From assembly GCF_002786325.1 (NCBI RefSeq), contig NZ_PGTB01000016.1, positions 1 through 53,610 of the forward strand: DNA of 53,610 nt, given 5' to 3'. Under the pieces are notes generated by a model. The model was given only the letters and a program-made list of their open reading frames with translations, had not been told where the DNA came from and searched no databases. The position numbers and the translations under genes were made by a program. Every line of letters starts with the position of its first letter. The stretch's first letter is position 1. This DNA comes from Pseudooceanicola lipolyticus (lineage in GTDB: Bacteria; Pseudomonadota; Alphaproteobacteria; Rhodobacterales; Rhodobacteraceae). Shown piece after piece: positions 46,109 to 53,610 of the stretch.

Positions 46109-46663
46109 ATGGCTGATACGACCCTGGACGAAATCGGGCAGGACAAGACGCTGCTGCTGGTCGATGACGATGAGCCGTTTCTGCGCCGACTGGCCAAGGC
46201 GATGGAAAAACGCGGCTTCGAGATCGAAACCGCCGGGTCGGTGGCCGCTGGCCGCGCCATCGCCACCGCGCGGCCGCCCGCCTATGCGGTGGTGGATCTG
46301 CGGCTGGAGGATGGCAACGGGCTGGACGTGGTCGAGGTGCTGCGCGAAAAACGCCCGGACAGCCGGATCGTCGTGCTGACCGGCTATGGCGCCATCGCCA
46401 CCGCGGTGGCGGCGGTCAAGATCGGCGCCACCGACTACCTGTCGAAACCCGCCGATGCCACCGACATCACCAATGCGCTGCTGGCGCGGTCGGACGAATT
46501 GCCGCCGCCGCCGGAAAACCCGATGAGCGCCGACCGAGTGCGCTGGGAACATATCCAGCGGGTTTACGAGCTGTGCGACCGCAATGTCAGCGAAACGGCG
46601 CGGCGGCTGAACATGCACCGCCGCACGCTGCAGCGGATATTGGCGAAACGCAGTCCACGCTAA
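46109..46663 (+). CDS. regA: Redox response regulator RegA/PrrA
   Basis: Receiver plus Fis-type DNA-binding regulator, partner of RegB. 184 residues: DDDEPFL acidic pocket, phosphoacceptor Asp63 (VVDLRLEDGN), Lys-Pro at LSKPAD, a proline linker (PPPPENP), and the C-terminal helix-turn-helix NVSETARRLNMHRRTLQRIL, nearly invariant in this family. Follows senC by 75 bases. Confidence 0.97.
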   Translation: MADTTLDEIGQDKTLLLVDDDEPFLRRLAKAMEKRGFEIETAGSVAAGRAIATARPPAYAVVDLRLEDGNGLDVVEVLREKRPDSRIVVLTGYGAIATAVAAVKIGATDYLSKPADATDITNALLARSDELPPPPENPMSADRVRWEHIQRVYELCDRNVSETARRLNMHRRTLQRILAKRSPR

Positions 46664-46691
46664 ATTAGAGCCTGATTTTCACGCGCGCCGC

Positions 46692-47285
46692 TCAGCCCAT
46701 CGCCTGCATCAGGTCGGCATGGCGGCGGGTGAATTCGTCGCGCGCCTCTTTCGGCGGCCGCAGGCGGATCGTCAGCCCCTCCATCAGCCCGGCATCGGGA
46801 CGGCCGAAGAACTTGGTCGCCTCGGCTTCGGAAAATCCGGCAATCTGCACCGCCTCCATCCAGGCGCTGACCTTGTCGGCACGCTTGATCTGCCGCTTGA
46901 TCGTGGCGGGCAGCACCGCGGGCAGGCCAAAGCGCAGATGCACCGCGGCGGTCAGCCGGTCATCCAGCGCGCCATAGCCCGAACCCACCGCCGCTTTCAC
47001 TGGCGAGATCATGTCGCCGATGACATATTCCGGCGCATCATGCAGCAGTGCCGCCAATTGCCATTTCACCGGGGCACTGGGCGCGATGCGGGAAAACAGC
47101 GTTTCCACCAGCAGCGAATGTTCGGCCACCGAATAGGCATAGTCGCCGCGGGTCTGCCCGTTCCAGCGCGCCACGAAGGCCAGGCCGTGGGCGATGTCGG
47201 CAATCTCGATATCCACGGGGGTTGGGTCCAGCAGGTCCAGCCTGCGGCCGGACAGCATACGTTGCCATGCGCGTTTGGGGGCCAT
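46692..47285 (-). CDS. HD domain phosphohydrolase (YfbR-like)
   Basis: Metal-dependent HD-domain hydrolase of 197 residues from ATG 47285: metal ligands His56 in AEHSLLV and the HD pair at 82-83 in ALLHDAPEYVIGD, a pattern like 5'-nucleotidase YfbR and related nucleotide hydrolases. Start uncertain: ATG 47330 and TTG 47339 are in frame upstream, but the conserved part RAWQRMLSGRRLDLLDP starts at residue 5 here. It lies convergent to regA and divergent from ahcY, a position held by hvrA in Rhodobacter capsulatus. No hvrA is seen. Confidence 0.82.
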   Translation of the reverse strand: MAPKRAWQRMLSGRRLDLLDPTPVDIEIADIAHGLAFVARWNGQTRGDYAYSVAEHSLLVETLFSRIAPSAPVKWQLAALLHDAPEYVIGDMISPVKAAVGSGYGALDDRLTAAVHLRFGLPAVLPATIKRQIKRADKVSAWMEAVQIAGFSEAEATKFFGRPDAGLMEGLTIRLRPPKEARDEFTRRHADLMQAMG

Positions 47286-47367
47286 CGGTTCGGTCTTGCT
47301 CCTTCCGGTTCCTGTTTGGTGCCCGATCATCCTAAACAAGCGGCATTGTGTCGGTAATCCGTGACCG

Positions 47368-47393
47368 GGCGGTGCGCGCAGGGGTACGCCGCC
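47368..47393 (+). promoter_or_regulatory. Hairpin in the ahcY 5' region
   Basis: GGCGGTG / CGCCGCC stem with a 12-base loop, about 75 bases before the ahcY start. I checked for a SAH riboswitch and did not find its conserved core. Role unknown; it might also be antisense leader of the HD gene. Confidence 0.3.
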
Positions 47394-47468
47394 GGCGCCA
47401 GCATTGCCAGTCAGAACGCGCGATGCTAGCTACCACGCCAAATGTGAAAGCCGAAGGAGACCCACGGG

Positions 47469-48860
47469 GTGACTCAGGACTATATTGTCAAGGATATTTC
47501 TCTCGCCGAATTTGGCCGCAAGGAACTTGATATCGCGGAAACCGAAATGCCGGGCCTGATGGCCCTGCGCGAGGAATATGGCGGTTCCAAACCGCTGAAA
47601 GGTGCCCGCATCGCCGGGTCGCTGCACATGACCATCCAGACCGCCTGCCTGATCGAGACGCTGGTCGCGCTGGGCGCCGATGTGCGCTGGGCCTCGTGCA
47701 ACATCTTCTCGACCCAGGACCACGCCGCCGCCGCCATCGCGCAAAGCGGTACGCCGGTCTTTGCCGTCAAGGGCGAGTCGCTGGAGGAGTACTGGTCTTA
47801 TACCGACAAGATCTTCCAGTTCGAGGACGGCGCCAACATGATCCTCGACGATGGCGGCGATGCGACCATGTATATCCTGATCGGCGCCCGTGTCGAAGAA
47901 GGCGAAACCGACCTGATCGAGACGCCGACCAGCGAAGAAGAGATCTATTTCTTCAAGCAGATCAAGAAGCGTATGGCCGAAACCCCCGGCTGGTTCGTCA
48001 AGCAGCGCCACAAGATACAGGGCGTCAGCGAAGAAACCACCACCGGCGTCCACCGCCTGTACCAGCTGATGGACAAGGGCCACCTGCCGTTCCCGGCGAT
48101 CAACGTGAATGACAGCGTGACCAAGTCGAAATTCGACAACAAATACGGCTGCAAGGAAAGCCTCGTCGACGGTATCCGCCGCGCCACCGACGTGATGATG
48201 GCCGGCAAGGTCGCCGTGGTCTGCGGGTATGGCGATGTGGGCAAGGGCTCGGCCGCGTCGCTGGCCGGTGCCGGCGCCCGGGTGAAGGTGACCGAGATCG
48301 ATCCGATCTGCGCGCTTCAGGCGGCGATGGACGGGTTCGAGGTGGTCACGCTGGAAGATGTGGTCTCGACCGCCGACATCTTCATCACCACCACCGGCAA
48401 CAAGGACGTGATCCGCATCGAGCATATGCGCGAGATGAAGGACATGGCCATCGTCGGCAATATCGGCCATTTCGATAACGAAATTCAGGTCGCAAGCCTG
48501 AAGAACCACAAATGGACCAATATCAAGGACCAGGTGGACATGATCGAGATGCCCTCGGGCAACCGGATCATCCTGCTCTCCGAAGGCCGCCTGCTGAACC
48601 TGGGCAACGCCACCGGCCATCCGTCTTTCGTGATGTCGGCCTCGTTCACCAACCAGGTCCTGGCGCAGATCGAACTGTTCACCAAGGGCGACCAGTACGA
48701 AAACAAAGTCTATATCCTGCCCAAGCATCTGGATGAAAAGGTCGCGCGCCTGCATCTGGGCCGGATCGGTGTGAAACTGTCCACGCTCAGCGGCGAACAG
48801 GCGGCCTATATCGGTGTCAAACCGGAAGGCCCGTTCAAGCCCGAGCATTACCGCTACTGA
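47469..48860 (+). CDS. ahcY: Adenosylhomocysteinase (S-adenosylhomocysteine hydrolase)
   Basis: Splits S-adenosylhomocysteine to adenosine and homocysteine, relieving inhibition of methyltransferases; uses bound NAD. 463 residues. NAD-binding CGYGDVGKG and the [17 protein letters not shown] region are clear, as are substrate motifs near [14 protein letters not shown]. The start is GTG 47469 with AAGGAG 11 bases upstream. Ends at KPEHYRY, as in the family. A T-run terminator follows at 48885-48915. ahcY lies beside regA in Rhodobacter too. Confidence 0.98.
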   Translation: MTQDYIVKDISLAEFGRKELDIAETEMPGLMALREEYGGSKPLKGARIAGSLHMTIQTACLIETLVALGADVRWASCNIFSTQDHAAAAIAQSGTPVFAVKGESLEEYWSYTDKIFQFEDGANMILDDGGDATMYILIGARVEEGETDLIETPTSEEEIYFFKQIKKRMAETPGWFVKQRHKIQGVSEETTTGVHRLYQLMDKGHLPFPAINVNDSVTKSKFDNKYGCKESLVDGIRRATDVMMAGKVAVVCGYGDVGKGSAASLAGAGARVKVTEIDPICALQAAMDGFEVVTLEDVVSTADIFITTTGNKDVIRIEHMREMKDMAIVGNIGHFDNEIQVASLKNHKWTNIKDQVDMIEMPSGNRIILLSEGRLLNLGNATGHPSFVMSASFTNQVLAQIELFTKGDQYENKVYILPKHLDEKVARLHLGRIGVKLSTLSGEQAAYIGVKPEGPFKPEHYRY

Positions 48861-48884
48861 TCCCGCCCCATCCGGGTGAGATTC

Positions 48885-48915
48885 AATGCCAGCCTGTCAT
48901 GGGCTGGCATTTTTC
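48885..48915 (+). terminator. Intrinsic terminator after ahcY
   Basis: Stem AATGCCAGCC / GGCTGGCATT (48885-48894 with 48902-48911), loop TGTCATG, then TTTT. A classic Rho-independent terminator. Confidence 0.9.
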
Positions 48916-49030
48916 GTTTCTCCCGGCCCTGTCAAAATAGCTTTATCAATCCGACACCGGACCGAAATACCAGTGTCACAGTCAGGCCCTAGCAGCGGCG
49001 ATATCCTCTCAACCCGCAAGGACCCGACTG

Positions 49031-50380
49031 ATGCGTCTTTCCTTTTCCGCCGTTGCGCTGTTTGCCGCGTTGGCCACCCCGGCCATTGCCGAAGACAGCT
49101 TTCCCGCCACGCTGGCCGGCCATGCCGTGCTGCCCGCCCTGTCGCTGGTGGCGCCGCCCGCCGATGCACCCGCCGATGCCTGGATCTCGGGCAAATTCAC
49201 CGGAGCCTCGCGGAACGAGGTGCCGATGTCGGTGATGGGCAATGTGGGCAAGAGGTATGGCGGTCACGACACCGGCATCGCGCTGCCCTTTATCGGCCAG
49301 CCGGTCCAGGGCATGTCCGGCTTTGCGATGAACCGCGCCGAGGACGGCAGCTTTTATGTGCTGACCGACAACGGCTTTGGCAGCAAGCGCAACAGCCCCG
49401 ACGCGCTGCTGTTCTTCCACAAGATGGCGCCGGATTTCGAAGCCGGCATGGTCGAGCGCAAAGAGACCATCTTTCTGCACGACCCCGACCGCAAGGTGCC
49501 CTTCCGCATCGCCTATGAAGGCACCGACAGCCGCTATCTGACCGGCGCCGATTTCGACCTCGAAAGCCTTCAGGTGCTGGGCGATACCGTCTGGATCGGC
49601 GACGAATTCGGTCCCTACCTGATCAAGGCCGACCTGACCGGACGGGTGCTGGAGGTGGTCCAGACCGTGCTGGACGGCAAGGTTCTGACCAGCCCGGACA
49701 CCGCCGGTGTCTTCGTTCCGGCCGAGGCGGGCAAGGATTACCAGGTTCAGCGTTCGGGCGGGTATGAAGGCATGGCCTTGCAGCCTGGCAGAAACCTGCT
49801 GTGGGCGATGCTGGAAAAGCCGATCCTGCTGGAAAGCGGCGCCACCGAGGGCAACTTCCTGCGCGTTATGCTGTTTGATCCGGCCCGGGGCGACTGGACC
49901 GGCGACAGCCTGAAATTCGCCCTCAGCGAGGGTGCCACCGCGATCGGCGATTTCAACTTCATCGATGAAACCCGCGCGCTGGTCATCGAACGCGACAACG
50001 GCGAAGGCGATGTCGCGCTGGGCTGCGCCGAGGGCGCCACCGATCTGTCCGGCTGCTATCCGCACCCGGCCAAGGTGAAAAACGTGGTGCTGATCGACAC
50101 CACCGATGTCGACGAGGACGGGTTCGTGCGCCGCATCGGCCATATCGACCTGATGAACATCGCCGATCCCGACGGGCTGGCCCTGGACGGCTTGAAACCC
50201 GCCGAGGGCCCGTTCACCTTCCCGTTCTTCACCATCGAGGATGTGGTGCGTGTCGACGAGACCCACATCATGGTGGCCAATGACAACAATCTGCCCTTCT
50301 CGGGCGGTCGCGAGATCGGCAAGGCGGCGCATAACGAATTCATCCTGCTGTCGGTGCCGGAACTGCTGTCGGCCGAATAA
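49031..50380 (+). CDS. Exported esterase-like phytase family protein
   Basis: 449 residues with a signal peptide (MRLSFSAVALFAALATPAIA, cleavage after about 20). The rest matches the esterase-like activity of phytase family (PF13449-type): beta-propeller-like repeats with VLTDNGFGSKRNS and WIGDEFGPYLIKAD, the latter the conserved acidic motif. Family members are thought to be phosphoesterases of the periplasm; the substrate is not known. CAAGGA lies about 9 bases before ATG 49031. Followed by a terminator at 50403-50425. Confidence 0.85.
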   Translation: MRLSFSAVALFAALATPAIAEDSFPATLAGHAVLPALSLVAPPADAPADAWISGKFTGASRNEVPMSVMGNVGKRYGGHDTGIALPFIGQPVQGMSGFAMNRAEDGSFYVLTDNGFGSKRNSPDALLFFHKMAPDFEAGMVERKETIFLHDPDRKVPFRIAYEGTDSRYLTGADFDLESLQVLGDTVWIGDEFGPYLIKADLTGRVLEVVQTVLDGKVLTSPDTAGVFVPAEAGKDYQVQRSGGYEGMALQPGRNLLWAMLEKPILLESGATEGNFLRVMLFDPARGDWTGDSLKFALSEGATAIGDFNFIDETRALVIERDNGEGDVALGCAEGATDLSGCYPHPAKVKNVVLIDTTDVDEDGFVRRIGHIDLMNIADPDGLALDGLKPAEGPFTFPFFTIEDVVRVDETHIMVANDNNLPFSGGREIGKAAHNEFILLSVPELLSAE

Positions 50381-50402
50381 GCCGCTAGGTTAAATTCATG
50401 CG

Positions 50403-50425
50403 CGGCCCGGGCGACCGGGCCGTTT
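50403..50425 (+). terminator. Intrinsic-type terminator after phytase-like gene
   Basis: Perfect 8-bp stem CGGCCCGG / CCGGGCCG with loop GCGA, then TTTGCATTTTT. Twenty-two bases after the gene's stop. Confidence 0.75.
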
Positions 50426-50475
50426 GCATTTTTCGCGCCGAACCGGTCTGCGCCGGGGCAGCGACGGCAACCGCA

Positions 50476-50592
50476 GGTATTCCCCGCCCAAATTTTAACT
50501 TCTGAAATGGGGATCGGGGCGCTAGGCTCGCCGGTGAAAACGGGGAATACCCTGTTTTCGCTTTGATATTAAAAAGGGACAGGAAGAAAGCC
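50476..50592 (+). promoter_or_regulatory. Folded 5' region of the DUF2853 gene with competing hairpins
   Basis: Seen directly: an 11-bp inverted repeat GGTATTCCCCG (50476-50486) / CGGGGAATACC (50541-50551); a second hairpin GAAAACGGGG-AATA-CCCTGTTTTC at 50536-50559 that shares the right arm; and CCTGT (50551-50555) that could pair with ACAGG (50579-50583) at the ribosome site AGGAAG. The arms cannot all pair together. This may be a riboswitch-like leader, or an operator with two arms 65 bases apart. No promoter is assigned with confidence. Confidence 0.4.
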
Positions 50593-50934
50593 ATGGGTAA
50601 GCGCGACGAATTGATCGCTAAATACGCTGAGGATCTGAAGGTGAAATGCGGTGTATCGCCGGATATGGATCTGCTGACCAAAGTGACAATCGGCTGTGGT
50701 CCGTCGATCTATGATGCCGATGCCGAAACCGTTGCATCCAGTCAGCCTTCCGAGCTGGAAACCGTGAAAACCAATTTCCTGATCAAGAAGCTGGGCCTTG
50801 CCGACGGCCCCGAACTGGACGCCGCCATCGCCTCGGTGATTGACACCTACGGCCAGTCCGAGCGCAACAAGTACCGCCCGGTGATCTATTACCTGCTGAC
50901 CAAACATTTCGGCAAAGAGGCGGTCTACGGCTGA
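50593..50934 (+). CDS. DUF2853 family protein
   Basis: 113 residues, MGKRDELIAKYAEDLKVKCG at the N-terminus and RPVIYYLLTKHFGKE near the C-terminus, matching the DUF2853 family of small cytosolic proteins of unknown function. No membrane segment or signal. ATG 50593 follows GGGACAGGAAGAAAGCC. It stands alone with folded intergenic DNA on both sides, and its leader is unusually structured. Confidence 0.85.
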   Translation: MGKRDELIAKYAEDLKVKCGVSPDMDLLTKVTIGCGPSIYDADAETVASSQPSELETVKTNFLIKKLGLADGPELDAAIASVIDTYGQSERNKYRPVIYYLLTKHFGKEAVYG

Positions 50935-51125
50935 GTTCGCTGCCGTGATCCGGGGCAATTGATTCAGATGCCCCGGGCAATTTATTTGCCCGCGATCCGC
51001 AAGGCGGCTAACGTCCGCCTTGTGGCCAGGATGGCCGGAACCTGTTTAGTTTCACGTGTGGTGCGTAGGGAGCACGTGGGTGAGGGAGGGTTCCGGCCTT
51101 GCGCCGGGCCCTCCGACTCGCGCCT
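50935..51125. other. Intergenic region with tandem hairpins
   Basis: Five stems in 190 bases: CCGGGGCA / TGCCCCGG (50950-50976, a terminator-like hairpin after DUF2853); GGGCAA / TTGCCC (50975-50991); CAAGGCGG / CCGCCTTG (51000-51022); a long-range GGCCGGAACC (51034-51043) / GGTTCCGGCC (51089-51098) enclosing a TTCACGTG / CACGTGGG stem; and an alternative GGAGGG-CCGGC / GCCGG-CCCTCC (51085-51114). No credible ORF. It may hold a small RNA or only terminators for the convergent genes. Confidence 0.45.
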
Positions 51126-51521
51126 TCAGAACAGCCCCAGCACCAGGCCGATCACGCCACAGCCCAGGATCGCATAACCGCCATCGATCGCGATCAGCCG
51201 CGGATTGCGCATCGAATAGGCATAGTTCATCGCAATCCAGGGGGTGATGAAAAACGCCCCGACGCCCAGCCCGGTCACCAGCCCTTTCCCCGCGGTGTCG
51301 ATTCCCGTCATTGCGAAAGTGTGCCGCATCATGCCGGCCACCAGCAACATGGTCACGCCCGAGATCACGAAGGGCAGCGCGCCGGCCTTGTTCACCGGCT
51401 GGCCCTGGGCATCCAGCTCCATCCCCGTCGCACGCAGCCAAGGGCCGGACAGGCTCATATACCAGACCGCCCCAAAGGCGAATCCCGCCACCGCCGCCAC
51501 GATCACTGCCACAATGCCCAT
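51126..51521 (-). CDS. DUF1761 family membrane protein
   Basis: 131 residues from ATG 51521, chosen because GGAGGT lies 5 bases upstream; the ATG at 51554 would add 11 residues. Four predicted membrane helices: MGIVAVIVAAVAGFAFGAVW, then near LPFVISGVTMLLVAGMM, GLVTGLGVGAFFITPWI and the C-terminal AILGCGVIGLVLGLF. The pattern fits DUF1761; function unknown. Stands alone on the minus strand. Confidence 0.85.
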   Translation of the reverse strand: MGIVAVIVAAVAGFAFGAVWYMSLSGPWLRATGMELDAQGQPVNKAGALPFVISGVTMLLVAGMMRHTFAMTGIDTAGKGLVTGLGVGAFFITPWIAMNYAYSMRNPRLIAIDGGYAILGCGVIGLVLGLF

Positions 51522-51578
51522 TGCCGACCTCCATCTCGGGTTGGATAGGGACACTATGTACCCAAGTGGTTCATGCGC

Positions 51579-51998
51579 CTAGGGTTTTGTATCGCCCAGC
51601 GCACAGACCACCTGCCATTCCGCCTCGGTCACCGGCTGCACCGACAGGCGCGAATTCTTCACCAGCACCATTTCGGACAGCCGCGCTTCGGCCTTGATCT
51701 GGTCCAGCGTCACCGGGGTTTCGAAGGGGCGCACCGCCTTGATGTCGACGCAGTCCCAGCGGGTGTCATCGGTGGTGCTGTCGGGATGGGACTCGGCGCA
51801 GACCTCGACAATGCCGACCACCGCCTTTTCGCTCTGCGAATGGTAAAAGAAGCCGCGATCGCCGAGCTTCATCTCGCGCATGAAATTGCGGGCTTGGTAA
51901 TTGCGCACACCATCCCATTCTTCGCCGGCCTCGCCCTTGGCCACCTGGTTGTCCCAGCTCCAGGTCGAAGGTTCGGATTTGAACAGCCAATAGGCCAT
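51579..51998 (-). CDS. EVE domain protein
   Basis: 139 residues beginning MAYWLFKSEPSTWSWDN, the hallmark of the EVE (PUA-like, thymocyte nuclear protein 1) family, which bind modified nucleic acid bases in some members. VRNYQARNFMREM and DRGFFYHSQSE are further conserved blocks. ATG 51998 overlaps the YciI stop in TGATG; the frame to 52019 is upstream. Cytosolic; target unknown. Confidence 0.9.
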   Translation of the reverse strand: MAYWLFKSEPSTWSWDNQVAKGEAGEEWDGVRNYQARNFMREMKLGDRGFFYHSQSEKAVVGIVEVCAESHPDSTTDDTRWDCVDIKAVRPFETPVTLDQIKAEARLSEMVLVKNSRLSVQPVTEAEWQVVCALGDTKP

Positions 51999-52270
51999 CA
52001 GCCGACCACCTTCTTCCATTCGCTCAGCACCACGGTTTCAAACAGCCCGGCCTTGGCATAGGGGTCGTTTTCGGCCCAGTTGCGCGCCGCGTCCATATCA
52101 GCCACGTCGAGAATGACCAGCGAGCCGGTCATGCTGCCGTTTTCGTCCAGGAACGGCCCCGCCATGCTGACCACGCCGGTGGCTTCGATATAGTCCAGAT
52201 GCGCGGCCCGGTTGGCCTTGCGGATATCCAGAGACTTGGGTTTGTCCCGCGCCATCAGTGCAACAAGCAT
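51998..52270 (-). CDS. YciI family protein
   Basis: 90-residue dimeric alpha/beta-barrel-like protein of the YciI family: LDYIEATGVVSMAGPFLDENG with DARNWAENDPYAKAGLFE, where the conserved Asp-Pro-Tyr lies. Function unknown; related to muconolactone isomerase-like folds. Between gpsA (3-base gap) and the EVE gene (overlap), probably one transcript. Confidence 0.9.
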   Translation of the reverse strand: MLVALMARDKPKSLDIRKANRAAHLDYIEATGVVSMAGPFLDENGSMTGSLVILDVADMDAARNWAENDPYAKAGLFETVVLSEWKKVVG

Positions 52271-52273
52271 GGT

Positions 52274-53236
52274 CTATTCCTCCTTGAGTGAACGGGTCAA
52301 AAGCTGGCTCACCAGCTCGGTTAGGGTCTGTTTCTTGTCCAGCAACGCCACCACGCTTTTGGTGATCGGCATGTCGATGCCGCGCGCCTGTGCGCTGGCC
52401 GCCACCGCGCGGGCGGTGGCCGCCCCTTCGACGGTGATGGACGGATCAAAGTCATCGCCACGCCCGATCGACAGGCCCAGCCGGTAGTTGCGCGACTGTT
52501 CCGAGGTACAGGTCAGCGTGAGATCGCCAAAGCCAGACAGCCCGGCCAGCGTGTCCGGCCGCGCACCCAGCGCCGCTGCCATTCGCAGCATCTCGGCATA
52601 GCCGCGCGTCATCAGCGCGGCGCGCGCGCTATTGCCCAGACCGGCGCCGATCACCGCGCCGCAGGCGATGGCGATCACGTTTTTCAGCGCGCCGCCCAGC
52701 TCGGCGCCGGTGGTATCGGTGGTGCGGTACAGGCGCAGGCTGGGGGTGGACAGCTGCTGTTGCAGCATCTCGCCCGCATCCGCGTCGGCGCAGGCCAGCG
52801 TCAGCGCGGTTGGCAGGCCGCGCGCGATCTCGGCGGCAAAGCTGGGCCCGGTCAACAGCGCGGCTGTGGCCGCGGGCAGCGTTTCGGCGATCACCGCAAC
52901 CGGGCCCAGCCCGGTGTTCAGCTCGATCCCCTTGCAACAGGCCACCAGCCGGCGATCCATGAGCAGATCGCCATGTTGCGTCAGCAGGTGGCGCAGTTGC
53001 TGCATCGGCACCGCCAGCAGGATAACTTCGGCCGTCCGCAGCGCGGCGAAATCGGCAGTGGCCGACAGCCCCTCGGGCAGGTCGATTCCGGGCAGGCGGG
53101 CGCTGTTGCACCGGTTGGCCTGAATATCCGCCACTTGGTCGGCGGAACGCGACCACAAGATCACCGGCCCTTTGCGCGCTAGTGCCGCCGCCATGGCGGT
53201 GCCGAAGGCGCCCGAGCCGGCCACTGCCACGGTCAT
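52274..53236 (-). CDS. gpsA: Glycerol-3-phosphate dehydrogenase [NAD(P)+]
   Basis: Makes sn-glycerol-3-phosphate from DHAP for phospholipid synthesis; soluble. 320 residues: NAD-binding [14 protein letters not shown] at the N-terminus, and the catalytic-domain [14 protein letters not shown] with the conserved lysine, then [20 protein letters not shown]. Overlaps tsaD (ATGA). Confidence 0.97.
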   Translation of the reverse strand: MTVAVAGSGAFGTAMAAALARKGPVILWSRSADQVADIQANRCNSARLPGIDLPEGLSATADFAALRTAEVILLAVPMQQLRHLLTQHGDLLMDRRLVACCKGIELNTGLGPVAVIAETLPAATAALLTGPSFAAEIARGLPTALTLACADADAGEMLQQQLSTPSLRLYRTTDTTGAELGGALKNVIAIACGAVIGAGLGNSARAALMTRGYAEMLRMAAALGARPDTLAGLSGFGDLTLTCTSEQSRNYRLGLSIGRGDDFDPSITVEGAATARAVAASAQARGIDMPITKSVVALLDKKQTLTELVSQLLTRSLKEE

Positions 53237-53610
53237 GCCTTGGCCCCCTTGCGCCCGCCGCCCACCAGCGCCGGGCGGCTTTGGTCCAGCGGCCAGCGCG
53301 GCCGGGCCGATAGGGTCAGATCATCGCGCTGCCCGGCCGCGAACAGTTCCAGCCCGGCATAGGCGATCATCGCCGCATTGTCGGTACACAGCGCCAGCGG
53401 CGGCGCGACAAACAGCGCGCCAAGATCGGCGCAAACCGTCTCTAACCGGGCGCGAATGGCGGCATTTGCCGCCACGCCCCCGGCGACGGCCACGGTCGGG
53501 CGCCCCGGCGCTTCGTCCAGATAAGCCGTCAGCGCGCGGCGCAGCTTGGCGCTCAGCACATCGGCGACCGCCTGCTGGAACCCGGCGCACAGGTCGGCGC
53601 GGTCCTGCCG
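53233..53610 (-). CDS. tsaD: tRNA N6-adenosine threonylcarbamoyltransferase TsaD (N-terminus beyond window)
   Basis: ASKHA-fold metalloprotein that transfers threonylcarbamoyl to A37; works with TsaE (encoded at 41738-42217 here) and TsaB. The 125 residues visible are the C-terminal part: [18 protein letters not shown] and [19 protein letters not shown] with the conserved TDNAAMIA motif. The frame is open at 53610, so about two thirds is missing upstream. Confidence 0.93.
   Translation of the reverse strand, partial: RQDRADLCAGFQQAVADVLSAKLRRALTAYLDEAPGRPTVAVAGGVAANAAIRARLETVCADLGALFVAPPLALCTDNAAMIAYAGLELFAAGQRDDLTLSARPRWPLDQSRPALVGGGRKGAKA

Noticed and set aside
47340-47468. SAH riboswitch before ahcY
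   Set aside because: A hairpin exists, but the conserved riboswitch core is not seen and the region also faces the HD gene.
51048-51063. Third parS-like sequence (TTTCACGTG)
   Set aside because: Only one half of the palindrome matches; the right half reads TGGTGC instead of AAACA.
50959-51177. 72-codon frame between DUF2853 and DUF1761
   Set aside because: Covers only the hairpin-rich region and has no ribosome site.
1-53610. Mobile element, prophage, defence island or CRISPR
   Set aside because: No transposase, integrase, phage structural or Cas-like proteins, no direct-repeat array, no tRNA boundary; gene order is that of a conserved core region.

Overview
The window is a GC-rich, gene-dense stretch of an alphaproteobacterial chromosome, most likely from a member of the Rhodobacterales (Roseobacter/Rhodobacter group). 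The main reasons are gene order and gene content: hemJ-rho-mnmE-mnmG-rsmG-parA-parB faces maf-aroE-coaE-dnaQ, there is a regB / senC-regA redox locus beside ahcY, and a DivL-like gene is followed by tsaE-amgK-murU-addB-addA-trxA. I see 54 protein genes (two cut by the window ends), no rRNA or tRNA, no insertion sequence, no prophage and no CRISPR array. Genes are tightly packed and many neighbours overlap by 1-10 bases (TGATG, ATGA), which suggests translational coupling.

Layout. 1-2436: a minus-strand chain hslO, CoA-pyrophosphatase-type Nudix gene, tRNA nucleotidyltransferase (cut). 2514-4717: a Nudix gene, then a divergent signalling pair (receiver + PP2C phosphatase; Hpt protein). 4783-8008: argG, a class IV aminotransferase / sulfotransferase-like pair, and a small orphan ORF. 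8082-13101: malic enzyme and mutS. 13133-17361: hrcA and grpE on one strand, rph-rdgB-hemW on the other. 17432-24800: the parB-parA-rsmG-mnmG-mnmE-rho-hemJ block on the minus strand, with two perfect parS sites. 24801-25206: the only gene-free gap over 300 bases. It is comparatively AT-rich, carries DnaA-box-like sequences and lies where the strands diverge, so I read it as the probable chromosome origin. 25207-33731: maf-aroE-coaE-dnaQ, fxsA-secB, Tim44-like/mltA/smr, hslVU and trxA. 33770-43836: a minus-strand run from a DivL-like PAS gene through tsaE, amgK, murU and addBA. 43921-48860: regB / senC-regA, an HD hydrolase and ahcY. 48861-53610: a secreted phytase-like esterase, DUF2853, DUF1761, EVE and YciI proteins, gpsA and tsaD (cut).

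How it works together. The centre is replication and segregation (candidate oriC, parS, ParAB) plus tRNA wobble modification and Rho termination. Around it lie mismatch repair (MutS), break repair (AddAB), proofreading (DnaQ), heat-shock control (HrcA, GrpE, HslVU, Hsp33), redox signalling (RegBA, SenC, TrxA) and cell-wall recycling (AmgK, MurU, MltA). Nothing looks like a mobile island or a defence system. The points most worth a second look are regulatory: the oriC candidate, parS lying in the mnmG translation-start region, a perfect TTAA-N7-TTAA (CtrA-type) site before a DivL-like protein that lacks its kinase domains, and two unusual folded intergenic regions around the DUF2853 gene.
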